Positions 1 to 7,086 of a DNA stretch of 46,290 bases are shown in pieces. Both the position numbers and the translations under genes were made by a program. The stretch is from NCBI GenBank assembly GCA_025361645.1, contig JANYKI010000089.1, positions 1 to 46,290 on the forward strand. Direction: 5' to 3'. Position 1 is the stretch's first letter; each line of letters starts with the position of its first letter. Source of the DNA: Methanothrix sp. (lineage in GTDB: Archaea > Halobacteriota > Methanosarcinia > Methanotrichales > Methanotrichaceae). The notes under the pieces were generated by a model. The model saw nothing but the letters and a program-made list of their open reading frames with translations, made no database searches and had not been told where the DNA came from.

Positions 1-66
1 CCGCCCCCCTCGCACGGGCGCATGCCTGGCGGCGGTCGGGGCGAAGGCTTGGCGCGAGCTGTAGTT

Positions 67-186
67 CTATTCCTTCAAGGCGGCAATGAGGTGAATATGG
101 CTGCCGGTCTGGCGATAGACCTTAAATCCAAACTGATCCAGAGCCTTGATGGCCGCTTTAGCCGAGATTGCCGGAATCCTTGGCAA
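67..186 (-). pseudogene. hicA: HicA-type toxin, C-terminally shortened
   Basis: This short frame directly follows and overlaps the HicB gene by 29 bases. From a TTG start it encodes 39 residues. It shows the HicA pattern IPAISAKAAIKALDQFGF followed by VYRQTGSHIHLI, which contains the G-S-H motif with the catalytic histidine of HicA mRNA interferases. Normal HicA proteins run about 60-80 residues and continue past the histidine with a further strand and helix. Here a stop comes eight residues after that histidine, and no frame in the remaining 66 bases resumes the family pattern. The toxin is therefore probably inactive. The unusual start and the overlap are typical of hicBA pairs, so the identity is fairly secure while the function is doubtful. 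Confidence 0.6.
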
Positions 187-388
187 GCCCTTCAACCTCG
201 ATATCCAGAAAAGAGAGCTTTCGTCCTTTGGGTGCCAACTCTAAAAGAACCTGGTAGTGCTCCTGAAGGCCATTTTTCAAATTAGAAACTGCTTCACTTT
301 CCGTTAATCCTTGATCTGCCACGTTTGTTATCAAATCAATTGCTACGAAATATTTCCCTTCTTTATGGATTTGAATTAGGGTTTTCAT
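158..388 (-). CDS. hicB: HicB-family antitoxin
   Basis: The 76-residue product has the compact alpha/beta fold pattern of HicB antitoxins: an N-terminal strand with a charged turn (MKTLIQIHKEGKYFVAIDL), then a small-residue region, then the helix LTESEAVSNLKNGLQEHYQVLL. HicB proteins bind and neutralise HicA and often repress their own promoter. No separate DNA-binding domain is visible at the C-terminus. The start ATG lies inside the scpA stop region (ATGA overlap), so translation is probably coupled to scpA and the antitoxin is transcribed with smc and scpA. A longer frame reading upstream into scpA is a shadow. The partner toxin downstream looks truncated, so the antitoxin may persist as an orphan. 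Confidence 0.75.
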   Translation of the reverse strand: MKTLIQIHKEGKYFVAIDLITNVADQGLTESEAVSNLKNGLQEHYQVLLELAPKGRKLSFLDIEVEGLAKDSGNLG

Positions 389-1056
389 ATTGCATGCCTG
401 CTCACAAACAGGTCTCCGAAGATCTCCTCTTGCTCCAGCCAGACCTGTTTTCTCTGGGCCATGAAGAGCAGTGAGACGTAGTTGGTAACCCCATCCTCGG
501 TATTGCTGTTTTTGCTGTTTATATCCTGGAAGGTAACGGTCTTCGTCTCCATGAACATGTCGTCCAAGATGGGTCCTAGCGCCTTGATTCTGTCCTCGAT
601 TCCCTCGTCGTGGGACACATCCAGGACTTTTTCCTCGATGCTTGGCCACCTCTCTCGCATGGCCTTCCTTCTGCCTACCATCTCCGCCTTCTTAAGCTCT
701 GAGATCAGCTCGTCCAGAGTTACAGGGCGCTTGGTGAGCCTTCTCACAGGAGGGCGAGGCAGATTCTCTTCTATCTCCTCTTCCTGCTCGTCTTCGATCT
801 CCTCCATCTCCGGCTCGGGCTCCTCCTCCTCCTTCTGCCCTTCCATGGAGTCAGACTTCATGCGTAGCAGGATGCTGGCGTAAAGCAGAGTTCTGGCGGG
901 AATGCGCAGGTCCCTCTTCTCCAGGGAGTCGATGTACTGCAAGAACTTCTCCGTGGCCTTGGCGATGTCGATATCCCAGGGATCTATCTCTCCCCTTTTG
1001 GCCAGCTCCACTAAAACCTCGGCCGGTTCTCCGAATTCGAATTCCTCGTCGCTCAT
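385..1056 (-). CDS. scpA: Segregation and condensation protein ScpA
   Basis: The 223-residue product is an archaeal kleisin, the subunit that bridges the two heads of an SMC dimer and closes the condensin ring in chromosome organisation. The N-terminal part has the family block FGEPAEVLVELAKRGEIDPW followed by IDIAKATEKFLQYI and LRIPARTLLYASILLRMKSD. The middle is a long acidic linker of Glu and Asp (about residues 72-100), and the C-terminal part carries the winged-helix region that binds the SMC head. It sits 7 bases after smc on the same strand, the usual archaeal operon order. Its stop overlaps the start of hicB. No scpB is seen in the window. Confidence 0.93.
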   Translation of the reverse strand: MSDEEFEFGEPAEVLVELAKRGEIDPWDIDIAKATEKFLQYIDSLEKRDLRIPARTLLYASILLRMKSDSMEGQKEEEEPEPEMEEIEDEQEEEIEENLPRPPVRRLTKRPVTLDELISELKKAEMVGRRKAMRERWPSIEEKVLDVSHDEGIEDRIKALGPILDDMFMETKTVTFQDINSKNSNTEDGVTNYVSLLFMAQRKQVWLEQEEIFGDLFVSRHAI

Positions 1057-1063
1057 TTTCGCC

Positions 1064-4000
1064 TCAGCTTGTGCAGATGCCGGTCACGGTGGTGATGTTG
1101 TTCTCCTGCATGGTCACTCCCAAAGTGTACTTGGACTGCAGTATCATGGGCTTACGTAGGGACACTACTATGAACTGGGCCTTGGAAGAGATCTTCTTGA
1201 TTAATTTGGCCACACGCTCTACATTGGCCCCATCCAGGAACATGTCGATCTCATCCATGGCATAGAAGGGGGCAGGTCGGTACATCTGAATCGAGAAAAT
1301 AAATGAGAGGGCAGTAAGGCTCTTCTCCCCGCCTGACATGGCTTCCAGGCGATGGAAGGACTTGCCGGCAGGGCGAGCCTTGATGGTCATGCCTGCCGCC
1401 AGGGGATCTTCCGGGTTTTCCAGGATCAGATCGCCTTCGCCATTGGAAAGCTCCTGAAATATCTGATTGAAGTTCTTGTTGATCTCAGTGAAGCTGGCCA
1501 GAAATGCCTCTCTCTTCATCAGATCATATTTTTCCAGCTTGTCGATGATCGCTTCCCGTTCGCTGGAGAGAGTCGTCCTCCTCTCTGCCAGGAAGTCGTA
1601 ACGGGTCTTGACATGGTCATACTCCTGGATGGCCAGCATGTTCACCGGTTCCAGATTTTGCATGGCCTGTTCCAGAGCTTTGATCTTCTCGGCCACCGTC
1701 TCGCGATTGGGCGGCTCCTCTGAGGAGTCAACGCCCGAGCCCTCAATTTGCATGCGTAGATCATTGACTCTGGACAAGATGGATTCTCGGGCAGAGATCG
1801 TGGCATTCTTGCGGGCCTCAATTCTGTCCCCCTCCCTCTCCGCCAGATCTATCTCTCTTTGCAGGGCCAGCGTCTTTTCCAGAAGCTCTCCACGCACCCC
1901 CTTCAGGCCGTACAGCTCTCCCTCAATCTCCGCCTCGCGTGCCTGGGAGAGTGCCAGCAACTTATTAAGGCCCACGATAAGCGCTGCTGCCGTATCTTTT
2001 TTGGCCAGCGCCTCTACCTTTTGGCCGTCCAGTGATTCTCTTCGTGCGGCAAGCTCGGCCAGCTTCTCTTTGCCGCCCTCCTCTCGGATCTTGTCCTTGA
2101 GAATCTCGGCATCAATGCCATTAAGCCTTTCCTGCAGACGCTTGATCTCCAAACTGGCAGCATCCGCCTTTTTGTTCAGGCCGGGAATTTCCGAGCCCTT
2201 CAGCTCGCCATCCAATTTGTCGATCTTCTGCTGCACATCGGCTAATGTTTCTTCCGAGACCCTGATCTCGCCTTCCAGAAGGCCAAGCTGCTCCTTGAAG
2301 CTTAAAGACTCGCCTTCCATGGCCAGCAGACGCTCTCGCTTCTCTAAAATGGACTTATCCAGGCGCGGTCTGGACGAGACGATTTCGTCTATCTGGAAGG
2401 TCTTCTTGGATATAATCCGATTCAGATCCTCCACCTCACGAGAGAGGCGGGAGATCTGCTCTTCGATTCTATCCAGCTTATCGAGCCTTGTGGTGCGCTC
2501 GCTTTCCGCATTGGCGATCTTCTCGGACAGCTCCAAAAGCTTCGTCTTCTCTTCTGCCGCAAACTTCATCTTGGAGCGATAGTGGCCGCCGGTCATGGCT
2601 CCTGACTTTTCCACCAGATCCCCTTCCAAGGTGACCATACGATACCGGCCCATGAGCGGACGGGCAAAAACCAGGCTCTCTACTACCAGGGTATCCCGGA
2701 AGACGTACCAGAATGCGGCCAGGTACTTGGCATCATAGTCCACCAGATTGAGGGCATAATCCACCACACCCGCATGATTAGGCCGGGTGGAGAGGCTGCC
2801 TTTGTCCAGCTTGTTCAAAGGCAAAAAGGTGGCCCGACCGATCTGCGACCTCTTCAGATACTCAATGGCAGCAGAGGCATCCAGATCATTGTCGGCCACA
2901 ATGCTCTGCAGGCGTGCTCCCGCCGCCACCTCAAGAGCCGAAGAGTAGCGCGATGCCACGTTGCCAAGCTCCGCAATGGTTCCGTAAAGGCCCTGCAACA
3001 TCTGCCTCTTGATAGCAGAGCGAATCGCCTCCACCGCCCGGCTGTATCCGGCCTTGTCCTCGGCGGCCCTCATCCGTCCGTCGCTCTTGGCAAACTCTCC
3101 CTGCAGCCTTTGCATCTCTCTTTCCGCCTCAGAGATCTCCCTACGAAGTCGCAGGCGCAGGCTTTCCAGGTCATCACGGTCCCGCTCCATGCCCATGGCC
3201 TGACTGTTCAAGGCAGCCAGCTCCACTTTCAGCTTCTCCGTCTCATGATCGAGGCCTGCCAGGGTGTCAAGTGCCTCTTTGATGCCGGAGGAAAGCTCCT
3301 CCCTTTCCAAGCCGCCTCGCCTCGTGGCATCAAGCAGCCGGTCCCTATCCCGTACCAGGTCGCCAAGCTTTGTTTTGGACTCTTCCCGAATCTGCCGGAC
3401 GCGGGCCAGATCATCCCGCAACAGGGAGAACTTGGCATCCGCCTGGGACAGGCTGGCCTCTGCCACTCCCAGGAGTTCTATCTGATCATCCAGTTCCCCT
3501 CGCAGGCTGGCGCCGCGTAGACTTGCGTCCCTTATCTTCTCGGCTAAGGATTCCGTTTCCGTACAGAGGTTCCCCGTCTGAATGAAGCAGGTCTTTTGTT
3601 GCCCATCCATCTCAAAGATGGCCTTTTCCGTCATCTCGATGCGAGCGGCCTCACGGGAGATCTCTCCTTTCAGCTCCTCGATCCTGCGTTTAACAGAGAT
3701 CTGCTCATCCTCTCCTTTGTGGGTGATCTCCGAGCTAATGGATCGCAGCTTCTCATCAAGTGTTGAAAGCTCAGTTTTCTTGCTCACCGACCTTTCCAGA
3801 AGCGTCTGATTCTTGACATCAAGAGAATTGATCTCTTCATCCAGGCCGGCCAGCTCCATTGATGCTTCTTTTAACCTGGCCAGGAGCAGAAAAGCCTCCT
3901 GTCTCTTGAGCTCCTCCCGGTGCGCCTGGTAAGAATGGGCCCGGTCGCGCTCCGCCTTAAGCCGGGCGAGCTGGGAGGCAACCTCCTCTAAAATCACATC

Positions 4001-4579
4001 GACGCGACCAATGCGCTCTCGCACCACATCCAGCTCTTCCATGGCCTTCTTCTTTTTCTCATCAAACTCGGCGACGCCGGCAATCTCATCTATGATCTTT
4101 CTGCGATCGACTGGAGTCATCTCGATGATGCGCGTCACATCGCCCTGCATGACAATGTTATAGCTCTCCGGGGTTATGCCAGCCTTGGCCAGCAAATCCA
4201 GCAGTTCCGCCTGGCCGCAGGTTTTTCCATTAAAATAATATGAAGAAGCATATTTGTCGCCTTTGACCTTTATCTTCCTGGACACTTCAATGATATCTTG
4301 ATCCAGGGGAAAGAGGCGGCTGGTATTGTCAAGCTTGACGGTAACCTGAGCATAGTCCGGATTCTTGCCGTTATCGCCCCGGTAGATGAGGTCGGGCAAC
4401 CTCTCCGCGCGCATGGCCCGCGAGCTGGACAGGCAAAGGGCAAAGAGCAGAGCATCAACGATATTGGACTTACCGCTACCGTTGGGCCCGGTAACGGTCA
4501 CAAAATCGTTCTTCAGAGGAACCCTGACGCTCTTGCCGAATGACTTGAAGTTTTTGAGTTCGACCTCTTTAATGTACAA
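1064..4579 (-). CDS. smc: Chromosome segregation protein SMC
   Basis: At 1171 residues this is a full-length SMC ATPase. The N-terminal head has Walker A GPNGSGKS at residues 31-38. Two long heptad-rich coiled-coil arms flank a hinge at roughly residues 510-640, which contains GARLQSIVADNDLDASAAI. The C-terminal head has the ABC signature SGGEKS near residue 1082, Walker B FYAMDEID about 20 residues later and the D-loop FLD. The protein dimerises through the hinge and works with ScpA to compact and segregate the chromosome. It is the first gene of the smc-scpA-hicB unit. The many long plus-strand frames across it, several rich in serine, are antisense shadows of the coiled coil. Confidence 0.98.
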   Translation of the reverse strand: MYIKEVELKNFKSFGKSVRVPLKNDFVTVTGPNGSGKSNIVDALLFALCLSSSRAMRAERLPDLIYRGDNGKNPDYAQVTVKLDNTSRLFPLDQDIIEVSRKIKVKGDKYASSYYFNGKTCGQAELLDLLAKAGITPESYNIVMQGDVTRIIEMTPVDRRKIIDEIAGVAEFDEKKKKAMEELDVVRERIGRVDVILEEVASQLARLKAERDRAHSYQAHREELKRQEAFLLLARLKEASMELAGLDEEINSLDVKNQTLLERSVSKKTELSTLDEKLRSISSEITHKGEDEQISVKRRIEELKGEISREAARIEMTEKAIFEMDGQQKTCFIQTGNLCTETESLAEKIRDASLRGASLRGELDDQIELLGVAEASLSQADAKFSLLRDDLARVRQIREESKTKLGDLVRDRDRLLDATRRGGLEREELSSGIKEALDTLAGLDHETEKLKVELAALNSQAMGMERDRDDLESLRLRLRREISEAEREMQRLQGEFAKSDGRMRAAEDKAGYSRAVEAIRSAIKRQMLQGLYGTIAELGNVASRYSSALEVAAGARLQSIVADNDLDASAAIEYLKRSQIGRATFLPLNKLDKGSLSTRPNHAGVVDYALNLVDYDAKYLAAFWYVFRDTLVVESLVFARPLMGRYRMVTLEGDLVEKSGAMTGGHYRSKMKFAAEEKTKLLELSEKIANAESERTTRLDKLDRIEEQISRLSREVEDLNRIISKKTFQIDEIVSSRPRLDKSILEKRERLLAMEGESLSFKEQLGLLEGEIRVSEETLADVQQKIDKLDGELKGSEIPGLNKKADAASLEIKRLQERLNGIDAEILKDKIREEGGKEKLAELAARRESLDGQKVEALAKKDTAAALIVGLNKLLALSQAREAEIEGELYGLKGVRGELLEKTLALQREIDLAEREGDRIEARKNATISARESILSRVNDLRMQIEGSGVDSSEEPPNRETVAEKIKALEQAMQNLEPVNMLAIQEYDHVKTRYDFLAERRTTLSSEREAIIDKLEKYDLMKREAFLASFTEINKNFNQIFQELSNGEGDLILENPEDPLAAGMTIKARPAGKSFHRLEAMSGGEKSLTALSFIFSIQMYRPAPFYAMDEIDMFLDGANVERVAKLIKKISSKAQFIVVSLRKPMILQSKYTLGVTMQENNITTVTGICTS

Positions 4580-5057
4580 AGGTTACCTCCGCTCGCATCT
4601 CACGAGTTAGCTGCTTTATTCGCGATTGGGTGTTGAAAGTTTCGCTCCATTAATTTTTACGCCCGAAGCCCGACTGAGCATTCTTCAGCCTTTGCAGCCC
4701 ATAAATCATTCAGCTAATACTTTAACTTAAGCATGTATTCGAGGATGTATATATTGTTTTCCCATTTTTGATCTGCTCTTGGGTCCCACTGCATCATCTC
4801 ATGTGGCTAATATCTCTCGATAGATTATTAGTCTAACTTGATTTCCCGATTTTGCTTCGTCATGGGTCTTGCAGCTTTGCCAAGGTCCTTCAATGCCGTT
4901 CTCCTAAAATCGCCCTCGCATTTGACCTTTTTCGTTATATCAAAGATGATACGTAGGCGGGCGGGAGAGCCGGGCGCGGGCGGCCTGCTGGCGAGGAGTG
5001 GAGACGGCGGACATCAGGATAAGTGGAGGACCAGAGCGCCATATGCCTTATGAAAAA
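4580..5057. other. Intergenic region between smc and a Cache gene, with a GC-rich block
   Basis: About 480 bases lie between two divergently transcribed genes. Most is AT-rich and shows no convincing gene. A minus-strand frame from about 4952 down to 4831 is open and protein-like in composition but has no ATG, GTG or TTG start in front, so it is not called. From 4950 to 5040 the base composition changes sharply to a GC-rich block that includes CGTAGGCGGGCGGGAG at 4952-4967, nearly repeated at 36570-36586. The promoters of smc (minus) and of the gene at 5090 (plus) must lie here. Confidence 0.6.
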
Positions 5058-5058
5058 A

Positions 5059-5068
5059 TTATAATATA
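5059..5068 (+). promoter_or_regulatory. Probable TATA box of the Cache gene at 5090
   Basis: The AT stretch TTATAATATA is centred about 26 bases before the ATG at 5090. Archaeal transcription normally starts about 25 bases after the TATA centre, so the transcript would have almost no leader. No ribosome site precedes the ATG, which agrees with leaderless translation. Confidence 0.5.
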
Positions 5069-5089
5069 TGCATGGACTGACAAATACAT

Positions 5090-5920
5090 ATGAAACAAAT
5101 GGGATTCTTATTAATCCTCATGATCATATTGGGGACGACCTGCACAGCATGTGCATCGGAGGGGGCTAACTTTGGGCCGCAGACGACAAGCGGAGAGCCT
5201 TTGTGGGGGCTCCTCTCTGCCTCTGATGCTGTGAACTCCAATCTTTCCAAAATCGAAACTGCTCTTGTCGATGCCAGCCTCATCCTCTCAGAAACAGGTA
5301 TTGATGGGCCTGCTGCCCGGGCAGTTCTGTCGAACCTCACGATGGTGGATACTGCTGTAATCGATTGCATCACGATTGACGCCAACGGCACCGTGCGTGA
5401 GGTTGAGCCCGTGTCGTTTGAAAGCGTGAAGGGAACAAACTTGAGACGGCAGAAGCATGTGAATGATACAATCAATACCAGGCTATATTCGGGTTTCCAT
5501 TTCATAAAGGCTGTCGAAGGATTGTATGCCATCGATTCAGAGATGCCCATCTTCGACAAGAATGGAACATTTGTGGGAACAGTAAGCTTGATGTTTAATA
5601 ACAGCCAGTTTTTCGGAAGGGTTTTAGCTACGTTCCAGCCTTCGGGAAACTCCAAGATATGGGTGAGCAAGGCGGATGATGGAACTATCCTGTACGAAAC
5701 GGATCCCACCCAGGTATTGCTCAATAAAAGCTCTTCCATGTATCTGGATTATCCAGAACTTTTAAAATTATTCAATAGAATGAGCATTGAGAGAACAGGT
5801 TACGGAACTTATGAGTTCTTAGACCAATCTCACGGGGAGACGATAAAGAAAGGCTGCTATTGGACCACTATTCCCAATGAGGGCACTGAAATGAGGCTTG
5901 TACTCACACTAGAGCTTTGA
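5090..5920 (+). CDS. Secreted Cache-domain (PDC sensor-like) protein
   Basis: The 276-residue product begins with a hydrophobic signal segment (residues 5-17) ending near two cysteines (C18, C21), so it may be a lipoprotein, although neither cysteine has an ideal lipobox. The body resembles an extracellular Cache/PDC sensor: an N-terminal helix (SNLSKIETALVDASLILSET), then the strand pattern VIDCITIDANGTVREVEP, then GLYAIDSEMPIFDKNGTFVG, which is the typical beta-sheet turn of these ligand-binding domains. No transmembrane helix, histidine kinase or methyl-accepting domain follows, so it is a free-standing sensor-like domain rather than a complete receptor. Its role is unknown. It may bind a small solute outside the membrane. 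Confidence 0.7.
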   Translation: MKQMGFLLILMIILGTTCTACASEGANFGPQTTSGEPLWGLLSASDAVNSNLSKIETALVDASLILSETGIDGPAARAVLSNLTMVDTAVIDCITIDANGTVREVEPVSFESVKGTNLRRQKHVNDTINTRLYSGFHFIKAVEGLYAIDSEMPIFDKNGTFVGTVSLMFNNSQFFGRVLATFQPSGNSKIWVSKADDGTILYETDPTQVLLNKSSSMYLDYPELLKLFNRMSIERTGYGTYEFLDQSHGETIKKGCYWTTIPNEGTEMRLVLTLEL

Positions 5921-6015
5921 TAGGACCTGATGTGGCTTGGTGGCTCTGGAGCAGAGGCAGAGAGAAGAGGGCCAGCGGTTCTACATAATGCCTACTGGAA
6001 GACCGCCGTCCTTCC

Positions 6016-6186
6016 TCAGCCTTCAGCCCCGCGCACGGCAATCTTCGAGAGCCCCTTCCTGGCCAGGTCGTAGAGGAGATCGGTGTTCTCGGCATCCTGG
6101 CGGAGGAGCTCCTCCAGGTAGACGCGGGCCTCGTCGAGCTGGCCGGAGGCGAGGGGCTGGTGGGCGCGGGAGAGGAGGTCGGACAT
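6016..6186 (-). pseudogene. N-terminal fragment of a TPR protein
   Basis: The frame starts at ATG 6186 and encodes 56 residues. Its first 40 residues follow the tetratricopeptide pattern, with the helix SRAHQPLASGQLDEARVYLE and the next segment LLRQDAENTDLLYDLA. A working TPR protein would continue with several more 34-residue repeats. Here the pattern stops after about one and a half helices and a stop codon follows. The stretch is much more GC-rich than its surroundings, which suggests it was copied or transferred from elsewhere. Because the start of the gene is intact and the rest is lost, a 3' truncation is the likeliest explanation. A short real peptide cannot be excluded. Confidence 0.5.
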
Positions 6187-6477
6187 GTGGGAATCAGTCC
6201 AGATACGATAAGAGGCTACAACTATTATAATCGTATTCCAAACTTCAGCTCGGAAAATACATTCCTGCCTGAATTAATTTTTGGCTATCCCCTACAAGAA
6301 CCATAGCGCAGCGGTTTATTTTTTCAAGATCTTATAAACTCCGGTATGTAATCGGGGGTCTTTCTGTCTCTGGGTCAGAAGGTAAGCTAAAACAAGTCGC
6401 AACAAGATGCGAACAAATTAATATGAGCAGATACTATGATATCATATTAATCGTGAAGTATGCGAGGGAGCAATTCA
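6187..6477. other. Intergenic region with no clear gene
   Basis: This AT-rich stretch holds no convincing coding frame. It contains GATCTTATAAACTCCGGTAT at 6328-6347, which recurs with two C/T changes at 12956-12975. Confidence 0.5.
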
Positions 6478-6594
6478 ATGATCAACTTATTTAAAAAGGA
6501 TGCAGCGAGCACGGCGACGGTGAACAAAAAGAAAGAGAAACAAGAGGCCCGAAGGCAAAAAGCGCAGGCGAGAGGAGAAAAGCCGATAAAATAG
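6478..6594 (+). CDS. Possible small basic protein (38 residues)
   Basis: An ATG at 6478 preceded by GAGGGAG (a good ribosome site, about 7 bases away) opens a frame of 38 residues ending at TAG 6594. The product begins with a short hydrophobic start (MINLFKKD) and then is strongly basic and helical, with repeated Lys, Arg, Glu and Gln (for example KKKEKQEARRQKAQARGEK). No family is recognised. The ribosome site and charge pattern argue for a real small protein, possibly nucleic-acid or ribosome associated. The short length keeps confidence low. Confidence 0.4.
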   Translation: MINLFKKDAASTATVNKKKEKQEARRQKAQARGEKPIK

Positions 6595-6711
6595 ATGGGG
6601 CGAATTGATAAAGAGCAAAGTAGGAATGCTGTAATAGTAATATGTAACAAAAAATTTCAAATGAAAAGGATAATAAACAATAATGGTTAATAATGTTTAG
6701 GTGACTGAAAA

Positions 6712-7086
6712 ATGAGCAAACTTTATTGGCTCTTAGTACTGGCCACTGTTCTAAGCTCGACAGCTATGGCCGTGGACTTGACGGGAGACTGGAAAGTTCT
6801 CCCAGATGTAGATATCTATATCCGCCAGATCGATAATTCCGTGTGGTGGCTGTGCGAGTCGTCCGGTGTAAATCCTGGCTGGACCAGTGTCGCCAATGGC
6901 ACCGTGGAAGGCAATACTGTGAGTCTGAGCTGGGTTGATGTCCCCAAAGGCAATCTAAGTATGACAGGTTCATTGCTGCTGAATATCACCTCAGACAACG
7001 AACTGGAGATCTTGAACCAGACCGGCGGATGGGGTGGCGATAGCTGGAAAAAGATAAAGATAATGAGAGTTATCAGCGGATTCTAA
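6712..7086 (+). CDS. Small secreted beta-rich protein
   Basis: The 124-residue product has a clear signal peptide (MSKLYWLLVLATVLSSTAMA, cleavage after AMA). The mature part follows a pattern found in small secreted bacterial and archaeal proteins: DLTGDWK, then IRQIDNSVWWL, W(T)SVANGTVEGNTVSLSW, then DVPKG and a G-x-L-x-L-x-I strand. This looks like a single small beta-barrel, perhaps lipocalin-like. The function is unknown. AGGTG about 7 bases before the ATG serves as ribosome site. Its stop overlaps the stop of the convergent radical SAM gene. Confidence 0.7.
   Translation: MSKLYWLLVLATVLSSTAMAVDLTGDWKVLPDVDIYIRQIDNSVWWLCESSGVNPGWTSVANGTVEGNTVSLSWVDVPKGNLSMTGSLLLNITSDNELEILNQTGGWGGDSWKKIKIMRVISGF

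Noticed and set aside
1608-2582. A 324-residue serine-rich plus-strand frame inside smc
   Set aside because: It is antisense to the SMC coiled coil. The composition reflects complementing Glu/Lys-rich codons, and there is no family pattern or ribosome site.
4831-4952. Minus-strand open frame with protein-like composition in the smc/Cache gap
   Set aside because: It has no ATG, GTG or TTG start in frame and no recognised family.
5059-5739. A 226-residue minus-strand frame across the Cache gene
   Set aside because: The plus-strand product has a signal peptide and domain pattern. The minus frame has none.
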